A stretch of 32,948 nucleotides of DNA, taken from positions 1 through 32,948 of the forward strand of contig NWBJ01000007.1 of assembly GCA_002633115.1 (NCBI GenBank), in the 5' to 3' direction. Source of the stretch: Muribaculaceae bacterium Zag1. Its GTDB lineage: Bacteria; Bacteroidota; Bacteroidia; Bacteroidales; Muribaculaceae. The translations under genes and the position numbers were made by a program. Every line of letters begins with the position of its first letter. The first letter of the stretch is position 1. Below, piece by piece: positions 22,695-31,418 of this stretch. A model generated the notes under the pieces. That model did not search any database and was not told the DNA's origin. It saw only the letters and a list, made by a program, of their open reading frames with translations.

Positions 22695-24071
22695 ATGGAA
22701 CTCTTACGAATCCTTAAATCTCGATTCTGGTTGCTGACAGTCATGCTCCTGTGGGCCCTGTCGGCTGCCGCGCAGTCGACAGTCACCGGCACCGTGTTCG
22801 ACCCTACGGGCGAACCTGTGATTGGTGCCTCAGTGACCGAGAAAGGCCAGACCATGGGTGTCCCCACCGACATCGATGGCCGTTTCACTATCAAAGTCTC
22901 AAATCTCAAATCAGCCGTGCTCGTAGTCAGATATGTAGGCATGGACACCAAGGAGGTGCCAGTCAATGGCAAAACCTCGATTGACATCACTCTCTCAGAC
23001 TCAAGCGTTGCCCTCGATGAGGTTGTGGTCGTTGGCTACGGCACACAGAAACGCTCTGACATCACCGGCTCGGTGGCCTCGCTCTCTGAGGATCAGATGC
23101 GCCAAACCATCGTGACCAACGCCGACCAGATGCTGCAAGGCAAGGTGGCCGGCGTGCAAGTAACCCAAAACTCTGGCGCACCGGGCGGCGCAACATCAGT
23201 GCGCATCCGTGGCGCAAGTTCGCTCAATTCATCAAACGAACCCCTCTACATCATCGACGGCGTACCTATGTCGGGCAACAATGAGATCGGAGGTTTTGAC
23301 TGGATGGGTGGCACCAACGGCCAGACCACAGTCAACCCTCTCGCCGCTATCGCCCCCTCCGACATCGTGAGCATCGACGTGCTCAAGGATGCCTCGGCCT
23401 GCGCAATCTATGGTGCTGCTGGCGCCAACGGCGTGGTGATGGTTACTACTCGCCGTGGTTCGGCTGGTCAGAGCAATATCACTTATGACGGCTACGTGGC
23501 CTGGCAGACTACAGCCAAGCGCCTTGACATGATGAACCTGCGCCAATACGCTCAATATCAGCAGCAACTGCTGAGCGAGGGCATCCTCAACAGCACCACC
23601 TTCGATACAACTTATGCCGATGCTTCACTGCTCGGCGAAGGCACCGACTGGCAAGACGAAGTGTTCCGCACCGCGTTCATGCAGAGCCACCAAGTGGGCG
23701 TATCGGGCGGTAACGACAAGACCACCTACGCCATCTCGGGCGGCTGGATGGAGCAAGAGGGTATTATCATCGGGTCAGACTTCACCCGATTCAACACCCG
23801 ATTCAACATCGACAACAATTTCAACAAATACATCAAAATCGGCGGTTCGCTCGCCTATACTCGCACCGATGAGACTATCACCCGCAACGACGGCTCTGAC
23901 GGCGTAATCATGCAAGCCATGACTATGATGCCATCTGTGCCGGTGCGCGACTTCGATGGCAACTGGGCCGGCCCCAGCACTGTCAACGGTTCATCGACCT
24001 GGAACCCCGTAGCCCTGGCCCTGCAGACCAACAACACTCTCTTGACAACACTCTCTTGCGCCAACGCATAA
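22695..24071 (+). CDS. SusC-like TonB-dependent transporter, N-terminal part (frameshifted)
   Basis: The first 458 codons of a SusC-family outer-membrane transporter. A signal peptide (to about residue 26, ALSAAAQ) is followed by a carboxypeptidase-like regulatory domain (about 28-105), the SusC signature DEVVVVGYGTQKRSDITGSV (108-127) and the plug domain (QMLQGKVAGVQV, IRGASSLNSSNEPLYIIDGV). The barrel begins near 260. The frame then runs into a second copy of ACAACACTCTCTTG (24031-24058) and ends as TLSCANA plus stop. From 22695 to 25891 is 3197 bp; less one 14-bp copy this is 3183 bp, exactly 1061 codons including the stop. The expected fused sequence QTNNTLLRQRIMGNF is normal for SusC. 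The gene is disrupted as sequenced. Confidence 0.9.
   Translation: MELLRILKSRFWLLTVMLLWALSAAAQSTVTGTVFDPTGEPVIGASVTEKGQTMGVPTDIDGRFTIKVSNLKSAVLVVRYVGMDTKEVPVNGKTSIDITLSDSSVALDEVVVVGYGTQKRSDITGSVASLSEDQMRQTIVTNADQMLQGKVAGVQVTQNSGAPGGATSVRIRGASSLNSSNEPLYIIDGVPMSGNNEIGGFDWMGGTNGQTTVNPLAAIAPSDIVSIDVLKDASACAIYGAAGANGVVMVTTRRGSAGQSNITYDGYVAWQTTAKRLDMMNLRQYAQYQQQLLSEGILNSTTFDTTYADASLLGEGTDWQDEVFRTAFMQSHQVGVSGGNDKTTYAISGGWMEQEGIIIGSDFTRFNTRFNIDNNFNKYIKIGGSLAYTRTDETITRNDGSDGVIMQAMTMMPSVPVRDFDGNWAGPSTVNGSSTWNPVALALQTNNTLLTTLSCANA
24031..24058 (+). repeat. Exact 14-bp tandem duplication that frameshifts SusC
   Basis: ACAACACTCTCTTG at 24031-24044 and again at 24045-24058. Deleting either copy joins the two SusC reading frames. 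The stop created by the shift (TAA at 24069-24071) overlaps an ATG of the downstream frame (24071-24073). Confidence 0.95.
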
Positions 24072-25891
24072 TGGGCAATTTCTACCTCTCGGTCGATTTC
24101 CTCAAGCATTTCACTTTCCGTGCCGAATACGCATTTGACGCATCGCAGAATCAAAACAAGAGCTACATCCCCCGGTATGAGTTCGGCCTCGTCTCCAACG
24201 ACATCAACCAGATGATGCAGCGCGAAGACCACTCATTCTATTGGATGCAAAAGGATTATGTTACCTATCACCAGACATTCAACAAAGTCCACGATGTGAC
24301 CATCATGGCTGGTTTTGAGGCCTCAAAGTCAACCTGGAACGGCACCCAGCTGATCAAGAAGAATTTCACCACCGATGATATCTTTGTGCTTGGCGAGGAT
24401 GGCGAATTTGTGAGCAACTCAGGCTGGAAAGACGCTGCCTCCACCGCCTCGGTATTCGGGCGCCTCAACTACGGTTTCGATTCGCGCTACCTGCTCACCG
24501 CTACCCTGCGCGCCGACGGTTCATCAAAGTTCGGCCCGTCAAATAAATGGGGTTGTTTCCCATCAGCCGCTCTTGCTTGGCGCATCAGCGAGGAATCATT
24601 CGCGCGCAACGTCACCTGGCTCAACAACTTGAAGCTGCGCCTCGGCTACGGTCAAGTTGGTAATAGCAACATCGACACCTATCGCTACGCCTCAGCTATG
24701 ACCACAATGCTTACTCCCAACGGCACTGCTTATTTCCCTGAAAACCTCTCCAACCCCAAACTCAAATGGGAGGCCTCGGAGCAGTACAACGCCGGTATCG
24801 ACTTTTCAGCATTTGACAATCGCGTAGAGTTTACCGTCGATGTTTACAAAAAGCAGACCAAAGACCTGCTCATGCAAGTCTTCACCCCATCGCACATCTC
24901 CAACAACGAATGGGGCACAATCCAAAATCCCTATGCCAATATCGGCAAGACCGAAAACAAAGGTATTGACGTGCAAATCAACCTGCGTCCGGTGGTCACC
25001 AAGGATTTCTTCTGGCAATCAGCCATCACCCTCTCTCATAACAAAAACAAGGTTGTTGCCCTCAACGATGACACCCAGGTGCTGTACGGAGCTGTCGACT
25101 GGTACGCTTCATTCCAGACTGTGTCAATGTTCAAGGTCGGCGAGGCTATGGGCGTATTCTACGGCTATGAAACCGAAGGCCTGTTTGAAAACGAAGCCGA
25201 CATCCTCAGCCATGCTACTCAGACTGGCGGTTCGACCCCCTACGCCAACAAGATTGACAAAGACTCAGGCGCTTGGGTTGGCGACATCAAATTCAAGGAC
25301 CAAAACGGCGACGGCGTGATCGACGAGAGCGACCAAGTGGTGATTGGCGACCCCAACCCCGACTTGACATTCGGCTGGACTAACACCTTCACCTACAAAG
25401 GCTGGGAACTCAACATCGGCCTGACCGGAGTGATCGGAGGCGACATCCTCAACTGGGCACGCTACCGCACCGAGGGCCTCTGCTCAATCTGGGACAACCA
25501 AGCCACCAGCGTGCTCAACCGTGCTCAACTCGGATATTTCAATCCCGAGGGCTCGACCTCTGATATCAGCAATGTTTACCTGGCTTGCTTCTCATCGCTC
25601 GACGGCAACGGCAACAACCGCATGAGCGACCGCTGGATTGAAGATGGCTCTTACTTGCGTATCCAAAACATTTCGCTTGCCTACAACTTCCCCACCAAGT
25701 GGCTCAAGAAATGCTATCTGCAGCGCGCCAAGCTGTATGTCAATGTGCAAAACGTGTACACATTCACCAAATACTCGGGCTATGACCCCGAAATCGGCGC
25801 ATACAACCAGAGCGCTCTGCTCCAAAACATCGACCGAGGCCGCTACCCCACCCCTCGCACCTACACCCTGGGTCTCAACCTCGCTTTCTAA
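24056..25891 (+). CDS. SusC-like transporter, C-terminal barrel part (frameshifted)
   Basis: The remaining 611 codons of the SusC gene, comprising most of the 22-strand barrel, with typical segments such as GFEASKSTWNGTQLI, ATLRADGSSKFG, RLGYGQVGNSNID and WNDN-like IGDPNPDLTFGWTNTF. It ends with the terminal strand TYTLGLNLAF, whose final Phe is the usual outer-membrane assembly signal. The nominal start is TTG at 24056; the first ATG is at 24071 and overlaps the stop of the upstream frame. This half has no signal peptide, so even if translated by coupling it should not reach the outer membrane. It is best read as the second half of a single gene. Confidence 0.88.
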   Translation: MRQRIMGNFYLSVDFLKHFTFRAEYAFDASQNQNKSYIPRYEFGLVSNDINQMMQREDHSFYWMQKDYVTYHQTFNKVHDVTIMAGFEASKSTWNGTQLIKKNFTTDDIFVLGEDGEFVSNSGWKDAASTASVFGRLNYGFDSRYLLTATLRADGSSKFGPSNKWGCFPSAALAWRISEESFARNVTWLNNLKLRLGYGQVGNSNIDTYRYASAMTTMLTPNGTAYFPENLSNPKLKWEASEQYNAGIDFSAFDNRVEFTVDVYKKQTKDLLMQVFTPSHISNNEWGTIQNPYANIGKTENKGIDVQINLRPVVTKDFFWQSAITLSHNKNKVVALNDDTQVLYGAVDWYASFQTVSMFKVGEAMGVFYGYETEGLFENEADILSHATQTGGSTPYANKIDKDSGAWVGDIKFKDQNGDGVIDESDQVVIGDPNPDLTFGWTNTFTYKGWELNIGLTGVIGGDILNWARYRTEGLCSIWDNQATSVLNRAQLGYFNPEGSTSDISNVYLACFSSLDGNGNNRMSDRWIEDGSYLRIQNISLAYNFPTKWLKKCYLQRAKLYVNVQNVYTFTKYSGYDPEIGAYNQSALLQNIDRGRYPTPRTYTLGLNLAF

Positions 25892-25898
25892 CATGAAA

Positions 25899-25918
25899 AA
25901 TGAAAAGTGAAAAATGAA
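25899..25918 (+). repeat. Copy of the AATGAAAAGTG repeat at the SusD start
   Basis: These 20 bases are identical to 32838-32857, past the end of the GH26 gene. The ATG of the SusD gene (25914-25916) lies inside the repeat. Confidence 0.85.
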
Positions 25919-27602
25919 AAATTCCAAGATATATAAGATTATGGGGATTGGAGCAGCCTTGGCTTTCGGCTTGAGCAGCTGCAACGATTTCCTCACCATC
26001 GGCCCTGAGGACCAGCTGGTGCAAGACACCTACTATTCCTCGGCCGAAATGCTCCGAAACAACACCATGGTGCTCTACGCATCCAAGGCTTGGAGCAATT
26101 TCCACATGAATTTCCAGTGGAAACTCGATATGATCAACGGCGACATGTTTTACACCTACGATGCCGAGGGCCAATGGTTCTTTGGCTCGTACACTCCCCT
26201 CAACACCTACATCAACGAGGGCTGGAAGGGCCTCTACAACGTGATTGCCTTCGCCAACTCAGTCATCAACGATATGCCTGGCAACTGCACCGGCACTGTC
26301 ACCCAAGACGATATCGACAAGGCTATCGCCGAGGCTCGTTGCGTGCGCGGATTCTGCTATTACATGATAGCCGAAATATGGCATGACGCCCCCATCGTGT
26401 ACAACAACACCGAAAACATCACCAACAACGACATCGACCTGCCTCGCAATACCCAGAAGAGCATCTACCAATTTGCCCTCGAGGATCTCAACTACGCTGA
26501 GGAATACCTGCCAGAGACCGATACCGACAGCTACCGCTGCACCAAGCAGACTGCTCGCGCATTTCGCGCAAAGCTGCTCCTGACCATGGCCTCGCATAGT
26601 GACTACGGCTATGACCGAGCCTCGCTATACCAGCAAGCAGCCGATGATGCCATGGCTGTGATGGATGCCAACAATTGGCTCACCGACAATAACTTCTCTA
26701 CCCTATTTGATGTAGAGAGCAACAATGGTCCCGAATCAATCTTCGCCATCCAGTGCGCCGTGCAGGGCTACAGTTACGGCAACGCTCGCAATGTGGCATG
26801 GAGCCGTTCGTCAGTAATTGCCGACCAGACCTGGGGAGCCGGCAAGGGCCCGACAATCGCCTTGCAGAAACTGTATGACCCGACTGACAAGCGCCGCATG
26901 TGGACATATATGACCAATGGCGACTATTATCCCAATCTCGCCAAGGCCGATGGCGGGTACACCTACTATTACATCAATCGTGCCGACGATGGCACAGTCA
27001 TCGAGGACCGCAACGAGATGAACGCCCATATCAAGAAATACATCATCGGCAAGAGCGCTGACTGCAACGGCAACGTGGGCCTGAACCAAGACGCTGCCAA
27101 CAATATCTACCTGATGCGTCTCGCCGACATGTACCTCACCTATGCCGAGGCTGTGATGGGCACTGCCAACTCTACCAGCGACCCTACTGCCATCCAACGC
27201 TACAATGCTGTGCGCGATCGCGCCGGACTCACCCAAGTGTCATCAATAACCTACGAGGATTTGATGAAAGAGAGGCTCAGAGAGTTTGCATTTGAGAGCC
27301 AGTCATGGTTTGACACTCAGCGCCTGCGTTATCGCGAAGGCGACCAAATGGCCCTCAATTGGATCAACACCGGTTACGGCACTGGCTACAACCGCGCTTC
27401 GCAATACAACCAAATCTACGGCACCGACCAAGCTGATGAGAACAAGGAGAGCTCTTACCAGATCGTGCAAAGCAAGGCCGAATACGCCCAGTATGATCCC
27501 ATCATCCTCACTGCCGACGCATTTGTCTGCCCCATCCCGGCAGCAGTGTCGACATCATCGCCAAAGCTCTCAGAGGATCCAGTGGATTTTTACTCAGAAT
27601 AG
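25914..27602 (+). CDS. SusD/RagB-family glycan-binding lipoprotein
   Basis: A 562-residue SusD-family protein. The signal peptide ends in the lipobox GLSSC with Cys23 as the lipid anchor, followed by NDFLTIGPEDQ, the usual SusD mature start. The middle is rich in TPR-like helices (QSKYQFALEDLNYAEEYLP-type segments). The C-terminal part has the hallmark IYLMRLADMYLTYAEAV and RERLREFAFESQSWFDTQRLR (approximate), which pack against SusC. It sits at the cell surface as the lid of the SusC transporter and binds the incoming glycan. It starts 22 bp after the SusC stop, inside a repeat copy. If SusC is really off, this protein would lack its partner. Confidence 0.92.
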   Translation: MKNSKIYKIMGIGAALAFGLSSCNDFLTIGPEDQLVQDTYYSSAEMLRNNTMVLYASKAWSNFHMNFQWKLDMINGDMFYTYDAEGQWFFGSYTPLNTYINEGWKGLYNVIAFANSVINDMPGNCTGTVTQDDIDKAIAEARCVRGFCYYMIAEIWHDAPIVYNNTENITNNDIDLPRNTQKSIYQFALEDLNYAEEYLPETDTDSYRCTKQTARAFRAKLLLTMASHSDYGYDRASLYQQAADDAMAVMDANNWLTDNNFSTLFDVESNNGPESIFAIQCAVQGYSYGNARNVAWSRSSVIADQTWGAGKGPTIALQKLYDPTDKRRMWTYMTNGDYYPNLAKADGGYTYYYINRADDGTVIEDRNEMNAHIKKYIIGKSADCNGNVGLNQDAANNIYLMRLADMYLTYAEAVMGTANSTSDPTAIQRYNAVRDRAGLTQVSSITYEDLMKERLREFAFESQSWFDTQRLRYREGDQMALNWINTGYGTGYNRASQYNQIYGTDQADENKESSYQIVQSKAEYAQYDPIILTADAFVCPIPAAVSTSSPKLSEDPVDFYSE

Positions 27603-27641
27603 GATAGATAGGAATCCTAGGATGCCTAGGAATCCTATCCT
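27601..27641. repeat. REP-like AGGAATCCTAGG palindrome after SusD
   Basis: AGGAATCCTAGG (27610-27621) and CCTAGGAATCCT (27625-27636) face each other with one mismatch across ATG, and outer AGGATAG/CTATCCT pairing extends the hairpin. The same element lies at 31370-31396. Confidence 0.75.
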
Positions 27642-27676
27642 AAAAAAATTGCTAATACCTTTTATAATTTCTGACA

Positions 27677-29002
27677 ATGAAGATATTCAAATATATAAGC
27701 CTGGGCTTGGTGGTGGCTGGAGCAATGGCAGTGGCCAGTTGCTCAGACGAGACCGATGCCAAGGCCGACCGCGGGGCTACCCCCGAAATCAAATATGTGC
27801 GCGACTGCGACCCGGCTAAGTCTGACTCGCTGATCGTAAAAGCCTCGCTCGGCTCGCATATATGCTTTGTGGGCAATAATCTGGGCGACGTACAGCAGGT
27901 ATGGTTCAACGACCAGAAGTGCAAACTCAACCCCACGATGGTGACAAGCCATACAATCATCTGCGATATACCCTCGGTGATTCCCGGCGAGGTCAGCAAC
28001 GTGGCTCGCTTCATCACCAGCACTGGCATCGAGGTAGAATATCCATTTGAGGTAGTAGTGCCAGGGCCCAGAATCGACCAGATGTCGCTCGAGTATGCAC
28101 CAGTGGGTTCGACCGTCACTTTCACTGGCGCTTATTTTGTCGATGATCCCAATGTGCCTTTCGTGGTAGAGTTCACCGGCGGCGCTGAGGCTGAGTTCAA
28201 GAATCTGACCCAAACCTCGTTTGATGCCGTAGTGCCCGAGGGCGCACAACCTGGTCCCATCACTGTGACCACCATCTACGGCTCTACAACCTCTACACTT
28301 GAATATATGGATACTCGCGGCCTGATGTTCGACTTTGATGGTGTCACTGGCCTGGGCAACCACGGCTGGCACGATGCTCCTATCGAGACCGACGAAACCG
28401 CTATCTCAGGCAACTTCGTTCGCCTTGGCGCTGATGGCGTCACCATGAGCGCTGACGGCAGTTGGGATGATAGCCACTTCGCATTTGAATATTGGGCTGG
28501 CTCCTGGAATTCTCCCACCGACTATCCCGAGCGCGAAGGCATCCGCCTCTTCGACCTCGTTGATTTCACCAACTGGAAAGAGATGGGCCTCAAATTCGAG
28601 TTGTGTGTGCCATCATCCAATCCCTGGCAAGCCGGAGCGATGCAAGTAATCTTTGCCGGTACTAACCTGGTATCGATGGGCTACGAGGGCAAAGACATCT
28701 ATGGCAACTCAGTGGCTGGATGCAACAACACCTTCTTCCAAAACGACTCCAATCCCGGCTATCCTCGCGGCATCTACCGTCCTTGGTCAGCCTCAACAGC
28801 TTTTGACACTGGCGATGAATGGATCACAGTGACTATGCCGTTCACCGAGTTCCTCTACGATATGGATGGTGCCAATGCTACCCAGGGCCTTACCGTCGAC
28901 AGTTTCGCCTCGCTCACAATATTTGTGGTAAGCGGCGGTGTGACCGGTGTTGACTGCCAGCCTATCATCAAGATTGACAATATACGCGCAGTTAAACTTT
29001 AA
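27677..29002 (+). CDS. Surface glycan-binding lipoprotein (SGBP-B-like)
   Basis: A 441-residue lipoprotein: signal peptide with lipobox AVASC, Cys22 as anchor. Two IPT/TIG-like beta-sandwich domains follow (about 35-120 and 125-210; for example PRIDQMSLEYAPVGSTVTFTG with a closing TVTTIYG strand). The C-terminal domain (about 215-441) contains GLMFDFDG, GNHGWH, REGIRLFDLVDFTNWKEM and FASLTIFVVSG...IKIDNIRAVKL. It is of the kind found at the C-terminus of surface glycan-binding proteins from hemicellulose PULs. It should bind polysaccharide outside the cell and pass it to the neighbouring enzyme and SusCD. It lies 74 bp after SusD and 18 bp before the next lipoprotein gene. Confidence 0.8.
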   Translation: MKIFKYISLGLVVAGAMAVASCSDETDAKADRGATPEIKYVRDCDPAKSDSLIVKASLGSHICFVGNNLGDVQQVWFNDQKCKLNPTMVTSHTIICDIPSVIPGEVSNVARFITSTGIEVEYPFEVVVPGPRIDQMSLEYAPVGSTVTFTGAYFVDDPNVPFVVEFTGGAEAEFKNLTQTSFDAVVPEGAQPGPITVTTIYGSTTSTLEYMDTRGLMFDFDGVTGLGNHGWHDAPIETDETAISGNFVRLGADGVTMSADGSWDDSHFAFEYWAGSWNSPTDYPEREGIRLFDLVDFTNWKEMGLKFELCVPSSNPWQAGAMQVIFAGTNLVSMGYEGKDIYGNSVAGCNNTFFQNDSNPGYPRGIYRPWSASTAFDTGDEWITVTMPFTEFLYDMDGANATQGLTVDSFASLTIFVVSGGVTGVDCQPIIKIDNIRAVKL

Positions 29003-29020
29003 TCCTCAAGCTACTACACT

Positions 29021-31351
29021 ATGACACTCTATCATAATTTCCGCTCAATCGCCTACGCTGTGGCTCTGGGGATGATGTGCTCTGCCCCGGTAATGCTCAC
29101 ATCGTGCGATGACGACGACAATGAATTTGACACCAATCAATATCTCGGCGGCATCAACCTCAACTCATTCGGTCCAAGTCCCGTGGCTCGTGGCGGCGAA
29201 CTCCGTTTCCTCGGCAGCGGCATGGACCAAATCACCAAAATCAACATCCCCGGCTCAGCCGACATCACCGATATCCAGCGCATCAGCTCTGAGGAGATTC
29301 GCATCACCGTGCCTCAGGATGCTGAGGAGGGATACGTAACCCTCTATTACTCTGGCGGCACTATCACCACCAAGACACTGCTCACCTATAGCGAGCCAAT
29401 CTCAATCGAGGGTATCTCTCCGCTGAGCGTAAAGCCCGGAGCCACTATCACCATCTCGGGCGAATATCTCAACCTAATGTCGCAGGTTTGCTTCTCATTT
29501 ATCGAGGGAGGCGACAGCGTAAATGTCAATGCTGATGCCTTCATCACCCACGAGCGCAAGCAAATCGTCGTGGTTGTGCCCGAGGAGGCAGTAAGCGGTC
29601 CGGTTGCCGTGAGCGATGCCGCTGAGGTCCCCAATATGGTTGTCAGCGAGGAGGCGATTGCTGTAACATTGCCGTCGGTGACTGCTCCCGTTGACCTCAC
29701 TGATGCTATTCCAGGCTCAGCAATCAATATCACTGGTCAAGATTTCGATTTGGTACGCAACGTACGCATGCCCAATGGCGCTGATGTAGAATTTACCTAC
29801 ACCGTAGCCGGCGATACCGAGACCCTGACTTTCACCCTCCCCGAGGATGTAACCGATGGTGAAATCGTAGCTCTGCCAGCATCAGGGGTTGAAGTCATCA
29901 TCGCCACTATCGGCGTGGTAGTGCCTTCCAACATCTCCGCCACCCCTGCTGCTAACCTGCGCGCTGGCGATGTAATCGCTATCTCGGGCGAGAACATGGA
30001 TCAAGTGGTCAGCGTCACCTTCCCCAATGTCGAAGAGGCACAAGCCCTGATATCATCCTCAGCCACCAAGATTGAGGTAGCCTTCCCCGAGATGGCTCAG
30101 TCAGGTCAGGCAGTGCTTAACCTGCGCAGCGGCAAGTCAGTCGAAATATTTCTGACTACTGCCAAACCACTGGCCACTGGCTTCAGCGCCAATCCTGTTT
30201 CAGCTGCTGGCGAACTCACCATTGCTGGCGAAAACCTTGACCTGGTAGTATCAGTAGTGTTTGGAGGCGACTACACAGTTGAGGTTGAGAATGCCGAATC
30301 CGCGTCTCTGACACTGACGGTGCCAGCTACCGCTGAGAGCGGAGCCTTGACCCTCAACATGGCTAATGGCGAATACACGACCACCGAATCGCTGACCATC
30401 GAGAAACCAGCTTGCGCTTTCATTCCCGAGCTGCCCGATGGGCAATTCACCGCTGGCGACCTCTTTATCGTATCGTTAGAGAATGCCGATGTCCTCACCA
30501 ACGTGCTTGTCAATGGCAGTGCCGTACAATACATCATCAACAATGGCACTCTCTACATCTCCCTGCCATCGTCGTGCGGTTCTGGCACCGTGATAACCCT
30601 TGTATCATCTAATGGCGAGATTTCATACACCATTGATGTCATTCCGGCTACACACGTTGAGATTATCGCCTATAACGATGGTCCGCGCGACCTGGGCAGT
30701 TGGGCTGGCGAAAACGATGGAGGCGCATTCAGAATCTACAAGAGCGTCTTCGAGGGTGTGCCTTCTGGCTCGATGCTGATATTCCATGTGGCTCCTTATG
30801 GCGACTACTCGCAAATCCAGGTGAATGATGCCAACTGGGGACAATTCGAGATTCTCCAATTCGACACCTCATACACAACTGTTGAATGGGAACTCACAGC
30901 CGAGCGCCTCAACCATATCCTCACTACCAATGATGGCTGGAGCGAAACTGGCTTGGTAATCCAAGGCTGCAACACCATTATCAGCAAAGTCACTATCGAA
31001 TACGAGCAATCGGCCGAAGAGACTATTTGGAACGATGGCTGGACCTGTTCGGGCTGGAATGGCAATCAAGACTTGGCTTGGGGCGGCTATGACTGGAGCA
31101 GTTGCAAGGCCGGACAGACCCTGAGATTCTACATGACTCCGACTGTGGCCGATGGCGACTGGTGGTGCATCTCGCTGCGCCATGGCAACAACTGGGCCAA
31201 TATCCCCGGCATCCCCACTCAATATGACTCGCCCGAGGGCGGTCTGCTTGCGCTGGAGCTCACTGCCGATATCATCGCCGACCTGGTCGACAACGGAGGC
31301 TTGGTAATCACTGGCGACGGCTTTATCCTCAACAAGATTACCATCGAGTGA
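29021..31351 (+). CDS. Large IPT/TIG-repeat surface lipoprotein with two C-terminal carbohydrate-binding-like modules
   Basis: A 776-residue lipoprotein: signal peptide with lipobox VMLTSC, Cys29, followed by an acidic DDDDNEFD stretch that fits the surface-export signal of Bacteroidetes lipoproteins. Five or six IPT/TIG-like domains of about 80 residues run from about 50 to 540, each with a G-ITISGEYL/GQDFDL/GENMDQV-type motif. The last 230 residues form two modules of about 115 residues with a shared plan (start W/G-rich, LIFHV or LRFYM strand, AERLNHIL or TADIIADL helix, GLVIQG or GLVITG, then KVTIE or KITIE). Exposed tryptophans suggest sugar binding. I infer a rod that holds two binding modules away from the cell. 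Confidence 0.8.
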   Translation: MTLYHNFRSIAYAVALGMMCSAPVMLTSCDDDDNEFDTNQYLGGINLNSFGPSPVARGGELRFLGSGMDQITKINIPGSADITDIQRISSEEIRITVPQDAEEGYVTLYYSGGTITTKTLLTYSEPISIEGISPLSVKPGATITISGEYLNLMSQVCFSFIEGGDSVNVNADAFITHERKQIVVVVPEEAVSGPVAVSDAAEVPNMVVSEEAIAVTLPSVTAPVDLTDAIPGSAINITGQDFDLVRNVRMPNGADVEFTYTVAGDTETLTFTLPEDVTDGEIVALPASGVEVIIATIGVVVPSNISATPAANLRAGDVIAISGENMDQVVSVTFPNVEEAQALISSSATKIEVAFPEMAQSGQAVLNLRSGKSVEIFLTTAKPLATGFSANPVSAAGELTIAGENLDLVVSVVFGGDYTVEVENAESASLTLTVPATAESGALTLNMANGEYTTTESLTIEKPACAFIPELPDGQFTAGDLFIVSLENADVLTNVLVNGSAVQYIINNGTLYISLPSSCGSGTVITLVSSNGEISYTIDVIPATHVEIIAYNDGPRDLGSWAGENDGGAFRIYKSVFEGVPSGSMLIFHVAPYGDYSQIQVNDANWGQFEILQFDTSYTTVEWELTAERLNHILTTNDGWSETGLVIQGCNTIISKVTIEYEQSAEETIWNDGWTCSGWNGNQDLAWGGYDWSSCKAGQTLRFYMTPTVADGDWWCISLRHGNNWANIPGIPTQYDSPEGGLLALELTADIIADLVDNGGLVITGDGFILNKITIE

Positions 31352-31369
31352 CCACAAATCATCAACTAC

Positions 31370-31396
31370 AGGAATCCTAGGCAGCCTAGGATTCCT
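31370..31396. repeat. Perfect AGGAATCCTAGG hairpin before GH26
   Basis: AGGAATCCTAGG (31370-31381), loop CAG, CCTAGGATTCCT (31385-31396): a perfect 12-bp stem. No T run follows, so it is a REP-like element or an RNA processing/stability hairpin rather than a terminator. Confidence 0.85.
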
Positions 31397-31418
31397 AAAA
31401 CCCCAAATTTGACCATCA

